33,002 bases of DNA from a virus: the IMG/VR virus record IMGVR_UViG_3300025098_000162, positions 1 to 33,002 of that record. One strand, given 5' to 3'. Below the pieces are notes generated by a model that was given only the letters and a program-made list of their open reading frames with translations, did no database searches and was not told the origin of the DNA. The stretch's first letter is position 1, and each line of letters begins with the position of its first letter. The translations under genes and the position numbers were made by a program. Below, piece by piece: positions 1 to 5,839 of the stretch.

Positions 1-666
1 ACCCCAAATAAATCGAGAGAAGATTATGAAGATGGTAAACCACAAAGAGATCGAGTTCTACCTTTACCTAGTGGACACCCCGAAGGTCGAGATGAGCAAA
101 GAGTTGGACCAGGAGTCATTAACTCACCTCCCGACTCTAGTGGTCAAGGTGGAGCGAACCGTCCAAAGAAAGACCCAAGTGCATTAAACGATCACCCCAA
201 TGGGAAAGCCCTCCATGAGCGTCCTAGATCAAGTGGTATTCCTGGAGATCAGTATGGAAACCCTTATATAGATCAATCCACATCTACAGGACTCAAGCGT
301 AGAGTCATGGGTAGCTCAGAGGAGTTTGAGTTTTGGGATGTAGATGGAGATGATCTCGTCAAAGTCGCCTTGTTTCGATATAACCATCGACCACCGAGAG
401 GGAACAAGAGACAGCGTTCTCAAAAAGGTCAAGCGAAACGCAAATCTCAAAAGTACAAGCGTAAGTATCGGGTTAAATACCGTAGAAATCTTTTAAAGCA
501 GAAGAGACGCTACAAGCGTAAAAAACACAACCCAACTTACAAGAAGTACAAGAAGAACTACGCTAAGAACCCAGAGAGGTACAAGCGTAGACCAGGTGGT
601 GTGTCCACAGTTAAACAGAAAAACAAACGAACAGAAAATCGTAGGAAGAAGGCAGATCATGAGTGA
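1..666 (+). CDS. polybasic phage protein, 5' end outside window
   Basis: The reading frame is open from base 1, so this is the last 221 codons of a gene that starts upstream; an ATG at 307 lacks a convincing ribosome binding site and is probably internal. The first ~100 visible residues are a polar, Pro/Gly-rich stretch (for example RVLPLPSGHPEG, INSPPDSSGQGG) with the look of a disordered linker. Residues from about base 390 on are extremely Lys/Arg-rich, with a repeating Tyr-Lys-Arg pattern (KYKRKYRVKYRR, RYKRKKHNPTYKKYKKNYAK). The basic part resembles the N-terminal arm of the next gene, so the two probably share an origin. The 3' end overlaps the next start by 8 bases, suggesting translational coupling. 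Inference: a nucleic-acid-binding, probably virion-associated protein; no enzymatic motif was seen. Confidence 0.75.
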   Translation, partial: TPNKSREDYEDGKPQRDRVLPLPSGHPEGRDEQRVGPGVINSPPDSSGQGGANRPKKDPSALNDHPNGKALHERPRSSGIPGDQYGNPYIDQSTSTGLKRRVMGSSEEFEFWDVDGDDLVKVALFRYNHRPPRGNKRQRSQKGQAKRKSQKYKRKYRVKYRRNLLKQKRRYKRKKHNPTYKKYKKNYAKNPERYKRRPGGVSTVKQKNKRTENRRKKADHE

Positions 667-1708
667 TTTATTAGCTGAAATACTTGCAGACGATATTTTT
701 GCCGAAGAGCTTCAAGCTGGACGAACTAAGCGTAGGACTAATCCTAAAATCAAACGCAGAAGGCGAATGAGGACTCAGACAAAGAACCTACGCAAGCGTA
801 ATACTAATCAATCTCAAAGACGAAAGAATAGAAAGAAGCACAGGAAGAAAATGAGAACCGACCCTAACTACAGGAAAAATCGCCAAGACTATCGCAAGAA
901 ATACTACAAGAGGCACAAAAAAAGCTCTGTAGGCTATTCTTTACCTTTCAACCTAGAGTTCGCTTATGAAGGTAAGCCTGCTTACTTGATGTCTTTATCC
1001 GAGATGTTTGATGCCATCAACATCTATGTAGATGGTGAGACAGCCATCGTAGTAGATCTTAACGATTTCTTAGATAGGGTCGAATGGTATGAGAGAGAGG
1101 ACATGGAAATGTTCTTCGATCTCATTGATGGATCTTACGCTGTCCTAGAAGAAGATCCCCAAGATGCTTGGGCTGAGTTCACTCTTGAGGAGAGTGATGC
1201 ACCAGCCAAGAGAAAGATAGACAAGAAATCAAGTGTTTGTAATAGGACTGACAATCTAGCTATCCTACAAATGCTATTAGCTGTTCTACGAGGTGCTCAT
1301 TTCGCACACTGGACTAGTCATTGGCAGGTTAAAGGGTCAAACTTTTATGGCGACCACGAGTTGATGGAGAGGGTTTACACATCTCTCATTGAAGAAATCG
1401 ACACACTAGCCGAGAAGATTGTTGGTACATACGGAGTAGAAGCTGTTAATGCTGTAGAACAGGCACAGCTTATGGCTAATCACCTCTTACCTTTAGCCGA
1501 GGCTCATAGTATGAATGACCCGATACGCAGAGCCTTCTTGATTGAGGAAGGTCTACAGGTCATCTTTAAGAATACTTATGATATGCTTAAGGAGCAGGGA
1601 GGTCTTACATTAGGTATGGACGACTTTATTATGTCTATGGCTAACGCACACGAGACTAACCTTTACCTTTTAAGGCAGAGATGCGATACCCGACCAAAGA
1701 TTAGATGA
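659..1708 (+). CDS. polybasic arm fused to Dps/ferritin-like ferroxidase domain
   Basis: 349 residues. The start at 659 is chosen because AGGAAGAAGG lies just upstream and it overlaps the preceding stop; the frame is open further upstream but without a binding site. Residues 22-88 are polybasic (KRRRRMR, RRKNRKKHRKK), residues ~100-185 are mixed and acidic, and residues ~198-342 are a four-helix ferritin-like domain. The Dps signature is complete: H221-W, G226, H233, E237, D248 and E252 have the same spacing as the ferroxidase ligands of Listeria Dps (H31, H43, D47, D58, E62). Known Dps proteins oxidise Fe(II) with peroxide and often bind DNA through a basic tail. Inference: an iron-oxidising, DNA-binding protein that could protect or package phage DNA, made during infection or carried in the virion. 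Function beyond the domain match is unproven. Confidence 0.8.
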   Translation: MSDLLAEILADDIFAEELQAGRTKRRTNPKIKRRRRMRTQTKNLRKRNTNQSQRRKNRKKHRKKMRTDPNYRKNRQDYRKKYYKRHKKSSVGYSLPFNLEFAYEGKPAYLMSLSEMFDAINIYVDGETAIVVDLNDFLDRVEWYEREDMEMFFDLIDGSYAVLEEDPQDAWAEFTLEESDAPAKRKIDKKSSVCNRTDNLAILQMLLAVLRGAHFAHWTSHWQVKGSNFYGDHELMERVYTSLIEEIDTLAEKIVGTYGVEAVNAVEQAQLMANHLLPLAEAHSMNDPIRRAFLIEEGLQVIFKNTYDMLKEQGGLTLGMDDFIMSMANAHETNLYLLRQRCDTRPKIR

Positions 1709-1886
1709 TTTTTCTCTATTTATTTCAGACACTTAGGTTTCCTCCGAAAGTTTTTTGAGAAAAGTTCGGCAACATCTTGTGTATATCGTATAAGAGTATG
1801 TGAGCAACAGAGCCAATCACTTCGGATGACTCGCTAACGCTCTTAACTTTAACTGCCGACAGGCAATATATACAGGAGAATGCCCT
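1709..1886 (+). promoter_or_regulatory. 178-base leader before the gp32-like gene
   Basis: No gene was found here on either strand. It holds a possible hairpin (CCGAA/TTCGG arms around 1743-1768), a short TGCC-GACA-GGCA stem at 1854-1865, then an AT-rich stretch and the AGGAGA binding site at 1874-1879. T4 gene 32 is autoregulated through a structured leader (established for T4); a similar role here is only inferred from the length and position. No confident promoter could be picked, although TATTTATT at about 1721 resembles the motif seen before other genes. Confidence 0.3.
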
Positions 1887-2603
1887 ATGGGTTTTTCAGA
1901 CTTTACACTCGGTTCTACTTCACCAATCCTTTCAGGTGGTAAGGTTCGTTGGAAGCCACAGAAGGGAAAGTTTCGTGTGACTTTCGTGGCTCTTCCAGGT
2001 CTTGAAGATAACGCTGTTAAGTTCTCGGACGATAATGGTAATCCTACCAATCCTTCTTTCAAGGGTGGTCGTAGGCTCTACCACAAGGATGTCGGATACT
2101 TCTTGGATCATGGACCAGAGTATCAGAAGATCGCAGGTAATCCTTCAAAGACTTCAATCGCTACTACGCTCATCTTTTGGCCTACAGATGCCAATGGTAC
2201 GCTTGATAAGGCTCGCTTCGCAAATGGTGAGTTCGAGATCAAGACTTGGGTGTTCTCACTCGACAAGTATCGTCAGCTTGAGTCCATCAACTCTGAGTTC
2301 CCTTTGAGTCAGCACGACATCTCAATCACTGTGACCGACCCACAGTTCCACAAGATGACATTCGCCCCTTGTAAAGAGTCTTTGTTCAAGACTTTGAGCG
2401 ACAAGGGTTCTGATATGTTCAAGACTTGTATGGAAGCGGCAAAGCCTATCCATCTGAACCTCCAAAATGACATCGCTCAAGACCTTACTCTCGATCAAAT
2501 TCGTGAGAAGATGAGTGGTTCGGTTGGTTCGCCTACAGGCAACAGTGGTGGAGGTTTCAACTCGTCCTTTGACGCTGATGAGATCCTTGACGGTATGCTT
2601 TAA
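1887..2603 (+). CDS. gp32-like single-stranded DNA-binding protein
   Basis: 238 residues, shorter than T4 gp32 (301). The N-terminal region has the basic strand KVRWKPQKGKFRVTFV, typical of the start of the OB-fold in phage gp32-type proteins, followed by YFLDHGPEYQKIAG and aromatic-rich segments (TLIFWPTDANG, KTWVFSLDKY). A Gly/Ser-rich linker (GSPTGNSGGGFNSS) leads to a short acidic tail ending DADEILDGML, the usual arrangement for recruiting replication partners. The zinc-binding Cys/His set of T4 gp32 is not evident. The start is supported by AGGAGA seven bases upstream. The gene stands alone between a long leader and a strong terminator, as expected for an abundant, separately regulated protein. 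Family assignment is by pattern recognition and is moderately sure; another OB-fold protein is possible. Confidence 0.62.
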   Translation: MGFSDFTLGSTSPILSGGKVRWKPQKGKFRVTFVALPGLEDNAVKFSDDNGNPTNPSFKGGRRLYHKDVGYFLDHGPEYQKIAGNPSKTSIATTLIFWPTDANGTLDKARFANGEFEIKTWVFSLDKYRQLESINSEFPLSQHDISITVTDPQFHKMTFAPCKESLFKTLSDKGSDMFKTCMEAAKPIHLNLQNDIAQDLTLDQIREKMSGSVGSPTGNSGGGFNSSFDADEILDGML

Positions 2604-2619
2604 GAAAAGCCTTGACCTT

Positions 2620-2631
2620 TGACTTAAGTCA
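2620..2631. repeat. 12-base perfect palindrome TGACTTAAGTCA
   Basis: A perfect dyad lying 16 bases after the stop of the gp32-like gene and upstream of the terminator. It could be a protein-binding site or a minor stem in the 3' end of the message. Nothing else supports a role. Confidence 0.35.
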
Positions 2632-2665
2632 TGGTTGAATACGCTTAATAGCCTGTAAAGGCTCA

Positions 2666-2723
2666 ATGCCTCTTAGACCCCTCACCAAGCCACAGAGGGT
2701 GTTTAAGGGGCATTAATTTTTTT
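2666..2723 (+). terminator. Rho-independent terminator after the gp32-like gene
   Basis: A long imperfect stem pairs ATGCCTCTTAGAC..CCTC (from 2666) with GAGGGTGTTTAAGGGGCAT (to 2713) across a loop around ACCAAGCCACA, with two G-T pairs and one bulge. It is followed by a run of seven T (2717-2723). It is the only textbook terminator I found in the window. Confidence 0.8.
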
Positions 2724-2731
2724 GTAGATCT

Positions 2732-2737
2732 TTTATA
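2732..2737 (+). promoter_or_regulatory. candidate phage promoter motif TTTATA
   Basis: TTTATAGG lies just after the terminator and 43 bases before the start at 2780. The same TTTATA core followed by C or G occurs at similar distances before several other starts in the window, which is the reason for listing it. No -35 element is evident. Confidence 0.4.
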
Positions 2738-2779
2738 GGTTCTTCATTGGTAGCCATATTAACCAAATGGAGAATTATT

Positions 2780-3886
2780 ATGAGAAGATCAGCAAGTTTT
2801 GGTGACATCCTCGTTGATGTCATCGAAAAATATGAAGATGAGCTAATGGCTCTTGATTCAGAGTATATTGATGGTGGTGATGACTACGCTAACCGAAAAC
2901 AAGATGCTCTTTTTGGAGGGGACCTAGATACAGCTCTTTTGTTCACTCGTGATCGCAGAGTCAAAGAAGTGTTGCTAACTATTCAATCAGATCTTGATCG
3001 TATCGAGAAAGGGGAGATTTCTATTAGAAGATCAGCATCCGATACCATCAGAAATCTTGAGGCTCGTGTAGCCCGACTCGAATATAATCGAGGACAAGCC
3101 TATATCAACCTCGATCTTGTGGGAGAAAACTTTCGCACAGGAGTTAATCTTGCTCACTATATTGTTGACGAAGGCTTTGATCATTTGATGGAGGGTAAGC
3201 TATTCATTAAGGATGGATTGAATCTTGTGGATTATCATATTGGTAGCAACCTTGAAAGGTTCGAGACTCTGTTGAAACAAGAGATGGTAATGACTCTTGA
3301 AGATGTTTCAATCGGGAATCATAGAAGCACGAGTAATGCTGATCCAGAAGAACTTGAAGATCTGAACCTTCCCGATGTCCAAGACCTCAATCGTTCAAGA
3401 GTGAGTGTGGAGCGAGTAATTTCTCCAACATCGGGTACTCCTGGATACCTTGTTAAAGTTAATGGTGGGTCGGGTATTAAAGTCGCTCGCTTTGAGAGGT
3501 CGGCAGGGACTATGGACTTTTTTAAGTCTTATAATCGCAGGGCAGGGGAGATCGTCAAAGAGATCAATGGTATCTTACCTATTGGTATCTTTGCGTCTAA
3601 GCCAGAGAAGGTAAGTAAGAAGTCTAGGCAAGCTAAGGCGATTTTCAGAGGTTATATTGGAACAGCCAACTCTCTTTCAGTTGATTTTGACTCAGACCGA
3701 CATTATAGGATTGTGTTTCTTTCTGATGACGATTATCGGTCGCCTTTAGAATACGGACTCGATGACTTATATACTCAGAGTTCTTTTACTTTTTACCTTG
3801 ATGGTAAAGCTGTGGCGACTGCAAAAAATGGGGAGATGGATCACACCTTTTTAAGTAAGGTTAAAAGAGCGTATAGATCTCAATAG
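2780..3886 (+). CDS. RRSAS-tagged protein with an internal second tag
   Basis: 368 residues, function not recognised. The start at 2780 rather than the upstream ATG at 2747 is chosen because GGAGA precedes it and because leader and N-terminus (MRRSAS) match the next two genes. Residues 83-101 contain a second copy of the tag (RRSASDTIRNLEARVARLE), a predicted short coiled coil with hydrophobics at a/d spacing. Immediately before it lies GGGGAG and an ATT codon at 3023 exactly where the sister genes have their binding site and ATG, so this gene looks like an in-frame fusion of two tagged genes. The central and C-terminal parts are soluble, mixed alpha/beta in appearance, with no catalytic motif seen. 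First of three tagged genes in a row. Confidence 0.75.
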   Translation: MRRSASFGDILVDVIEKYEDELMALDSEYIDGGDDYANRKQDALFGGDLDTALLFTRDRRVKEVLLTIQSDLDRIEKGEISIRRSASDTIRNLEARVARLEYNRGQAYINLDLVGENFRTGVNLAHYIVDEGFDHLMEGKLFIKDGLNLVDYHIGSNLERFETLLKQEMVMTLEDVSIGNHRSTSNADPEELEDLNLPDVQDLNRSRVSVERVISPTSGTPGYLVKVNGGSGIKVARFERSAGTMDFFKSYNRRAGEIVKEINGILPIGIFASKPEKVSKKSRQAKAIFRGYIGTANSLSVDFDSDRHYRIVFLSDDDYRSPLEYGLDDLYTQSSFTFYLDGKAVATAKNGEMDHTFLSKVKRAYRSQ

Positions 3887-3899
3887 TCTTTTTATCTCT

Positions 3900-3966
3900 T
3901 ATCAATAAGTGATCTCATTAACTACAAACCAAATGGAGAATACCCATGAGAAGATCAGCATCAGAA
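3900..3966 (+). repeat. leader + N-tag repeat, copy 1
   Basis: TATCAATAAGTGATCTC, a variable 12-base stretch, then ACCAAATGGAGAAT and the start codon with AGAAGATCAGCATCAGAA. The block recurs almost unchanged at 4309-4374; a degraded form lacking the first element precedes the gene at 2780. It carries the binding site and the coding sequence for the MRRSASE tag. Confidence 0.8.
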
Positions 3967-4263
3967 ACAATTCGTAATCTTGAATCAAGAATCGCTAAAC
4001 TTGAGAAATCATCTAGCAGAACAGATCGCTTAGAGGAAAAGCAAGATCACGCAAAGAAACTAGAACAAATCTTGAAGCCTGTTTTCGGTTCAAGTCTGCG
4101 AAGCGTGTACTTTGACTACAACAATAGTGATATGTTCATCGCAGAAGTAAGTGCAAGTTTTTGGGAGGAAACAGGTCTTAACAAAAATGGATTAAAGACA
4201 CTTGCAAAGTACACAGAAGGATTTACCCTTGACGGAAACAGAGTTTACTTAAACATTGATTGA
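3946..4263 (+). CDS. RRSAS-tagged small protein
   Basis: 105 residues. It begins MRRSASETIRNLESRIAKLEKSSS, the clearest form of the shared tag, with a coiled-coil pattern (I9, L12, I16, L19). A charged helix (RLEEKQDHAKKLEQIL) follows and then a small domain with mixed strands (VYFDYNNSDMFIAEVSASF). GGAGA lies six bases before the ATG. The middle gene of three; its body has only faint likeness to the bodies of its neighbours (both have ...ILxxx.SS-R...F/Y-strand). No function is recognised. The tag could serve to target the proteins to a common structure such as a prohead, or to make them assemble; this is inference. Confidence 0.75.
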   Translation: MRRSASETIRNLESRIAKLEKSSSRTDRLEEKQDHAKKLEQILKPVFGSSLRSVYFDYNNSDMFIAEVSASFWEETGLNKNGLKTLAKYTEGFTLDGNRVYLNID

Positions 4264-4265
4264 TC

Positions 4266-4282
4266 GAAGCCTTTAGGGTTGG
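4266..4282. repeat. 17-base scar repeat, copy 1
   Basis: GAAGCCTTTAGGGTTGG here is identical to 4818-4834, which encodes the C-terminal NPKGF of the amidohydrolase on the minus strand. Read on the minus strand this copy also gives NPKGF. It appears to be a leftover of the amidohydrolase 3' end created when the tagged gene was tandemly duplicated. Confidence 0.7.
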
Positions 4283-4299
4283 TAGTAATTTGTAGTTTA

Positions 4300-4305
4300 T
4301 TTATA
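4300..4305 (+). promoter_or_regulatory. candidate phage promoter motif TTTATACC
   Basis: GTTTATTTATACCC lies 48 bases before the start at 4354. The equivalent position before 3946 holds CTTTTTATCTC (from about 3889). The motif matches those at 5795, 12783, 20321 and 28500. Confidence 0.45.
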
Positions 4306-4308
4306 CCC

Positions 4309-4374
4309 TATCAATAAGTGATCTCTTTAACCTTAAACCAATGGAGAACTCCTATGAGAAGATCAGCATCAGAA
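4309..4374 (+). repeat. leader + N-tag repeat, copy 2
   Basis: Second copy of the block at 3900-3966: TATCAATAAGTGATCTC, then ACCAATGGAGAAC and the start codon with AGAAGATCAGCATCAGAA. The differences are concentrated between the first element and the ribosome binding site. Confidence 0.8.
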
Positions 4375-4812
4375 ATTATCAGTGAACTTGAGACTCGGAT
4401 TGCCCGTCTTGAAAGAAAAGCCTCACCCTACCGTCCAGACGGATATGACGCATATGAAACTGGAGAGTCAGAGCGACCTCTTGACATCTTTGAGTCTCGG
4501 AGTCGAGATGATGAGAGATGGAGAGATTCTGTCTCAACAGGAGAGAGGGCTGACAAGCAGATTAAGTCTATCCTTAATAGTTCTCGTATTAAGTACACTA
4601 ATAAATATGGTAGATTTATTTTTGCTGACAAAAGGACTTTGGTTAAAGCTCTTGAGGCTTTAGGTGAGAGTCGTTCAGACGCTCGGATTCTTGGTGAGAG
4701 AGGTACTGATCTTCAAGGAGACTTAATAAATCTGTTTGGTAAGTCTTATGAGGTTGCTGTTCCCGATTTGGAAGATGAGCAGTATGAGTACTACTTAGTA
4801 GCATCTTACTAA
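4354..4812 (+). CDS. RRSAS-tagged protein, third copy
   Basis: 152 residues. The start at 4354 is chosen by the GGAGA binding site and the conserved leader; an ATG at 4318 lies inside that leader. The N-terminus MRRSASEIISELETRIARLERKAS is the shared coiled-coil tag. A polar, charged stretch follows (residues ~25-65, ESRSRDDERWRDS), then a domain with KYGRFIFADKRTLVKALEAL and a C-terminal acidic/tyrosine end (DEQYEYYLVASY). No family is recognised. The stop overlaps the stop of the convergent amidohydrolase gene by exactly four bases (CTAA). Confidence 0.75.
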   Translation: MRRSASEIISELETRIARLERKASPYRPDGYDAYETGESERPLDIFESRSRDDERWRDSVSTGERADKQIKSILNSSRIKYTNKYGRFIFADKRTLVKALEALGESRSDARILGERGTDLQGDLINLFGKSYEVAVPDLEDEQYEYYLVASY

Positions 4813-5771
4813 GAAAAGAAGCCTTTAGGGTTGGAGGCGATTTTTGCGATCAAGTCGAGATCATAACACCTAATCGCTTCCATCATTAGGCGACATTCAA
4901 ACCACAGATCCCCATCAACAAGGGGCATGAACAGGTCATGGATGTTGTCTACACCTAACATAACATCGACCCCTCCCTCGATAAGCTCCATGACAGGGGC
5001 TATTGAGTTATGGATCGGTGCAAGTATATCAGAATGTTGTTTCATACTGATTGCCGCACTTGGGCAAACGACTACCCCGATCTCTGCTTCTTGTAGTTTA
5101 GAAATCACACGCTGACGATCTTCTTTTTGCTGACACGCAAGAGAGATCGCATGAACGAGCCTAACCCGACCCTCAAGACCATGTTCAAAGGTCTTATCTG
5201 CAACCATCTCAGACTCACGCTCTGAAGGGGTGTTGTTTTGCCCTACATGAACATCAACTGGCTTGTTCATATCTTTGGCTAGGTTAAAGATAAAGTCCAT
5301 GTGTGCGAGAGGATCTTCATCTCTGTCGGGGAGTCCACCGATCACATCTGCCATCTCACAGGCTTGTATAAACATTTTTTGAGCTTCGGGTTCAAGGACA
5401 CCTTCAAGTGGTTGAACAGCAAGTTGGAGGTCAAACCCTTTCTTTGCGTATTCTCTTTTAAGATTGACAGCGACTTGCATAGGTAGGAGTCCAACGATTT
5501 GGTCAGCATCAATAAATGTACGACACTTAGAGACACCTTGATAGATCAGATGTTCAATACACCGAGCCATTCGAGAGTGGAGTGTGTATTCGGTGTATTC
5601 TTCTTTGAGCTTACGATAAAGTTTCCATTTTTCTTGGAGGCTCGACTGAGAGAGTTTTAGACCTTCTTCGCTGATTAGATATGCCTTGTCAAAGTGTGCG
5701 TGGTGGCAAGCAAACCCACCTAGTTCATCTACTTTGTCCAAAAAAAAACTCTCAATGTGCCAATAGTTCAT
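4809..5771 (-). CDS. cytosine-deaminase-like amidohydrolase
   Basis: 320 residues. Metal-dependent hydrolase of the amidohydrolase superfamily: HxH at H24/H26 (HHAHFDK), H175 (VDVHVGQ), H207 (VRLVHAISLA) and D275 (LGVDNIHDLFMPLVDGD). The order and spacing match the CodA/AtzC group, which deaminates pyrimidine or triazine rings. The catalytic Glu three residues after the third His of CodA is Gln here (Q178), and the HxH is so near the start that the usual N-terminal beta domain is missing; total length is about 100 short of CodA. This may mean a different reaction, as in uncharacterised homologues with Gln at this place. The substrate is unknown; a nucleobase is plausible given purB and thyX in the window. 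AAAAGGAG precedes the start; it is transcribed divergently from the fibre gene. Confidence 0.75.
   Translation of the reverse strand: MNYWHIESFFLDKVDELGGFACHHAHFDKAYLISEEGLKLSQSSLQEKWKLYRKLKEEYTEYTLHSRMARCIEHLIYQGVSKCRTFIDADQIVGLLPMQVAVNLKREYAKKGFDLQLAVQPLEGVLEPEAQKMFIQACEMADVIGGLPDRDEDPLAHMDFIFNLAKDMNKPVDVHVGQNNTPSERESEMVADKTFEHGLEGRVRLVHAISLACQQKEDRQRVISKLQEAEIGVVVCPSAAISMKQHSDILAPIHNSIAPVMELIEGGVDVMLGVDNIHDLFMPLVDGDLWFECRLMMEAIRCYDLDLIAKIASNPKGFFS
4818..4834. repeat. 17-base scar repeat, copy 2 (inside amidohydrolase)
   Basis: Identical to 4266-4282. Here it is part of the coding 3' end of the amidohydrolase, so this is the presumed original and the other the duplicated fragment. Confidence 0.7.
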
Positions 5772-5794
5772 GTGCAGACTCCTTTTGTTTTCTT

Positions 5795-5800
5795 TTTATA
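5795..5800 (+). promoter_or_regulatory. candidate promoter for the first fibre gene
   Basis: CTTTTTATACCCC lies in the 68-base divergent gap, 39 bases before the start at 5840. It shares the TTTATACC core with the sites at 4300 and 12783. Confidence 0.45.
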
Positions 5801-5817
5801 CCCCGACATTTAATAGA

Positions 5818-5823
5818 TATAAA
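5818..5823 (-). promoter_or_regulatory. candidate promoter for the amidohydrolase
   Basis: On the minus strand the sequence reads TTTTTATATC, 47 bases before the start at 5771. It has the same TTTATA core as the plus-strand sites, but the flanks agree less well. Confidence 0.3.
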
Positions 5824-5839
5824 AATAAAGGAGTTCACC

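Noticed and set aside
1817-2062. 81-codon minus-strand frame over the gp32-like leader and start
   Set aside because: No ribosome site; it overlaps the well-supported gp32-like gene.
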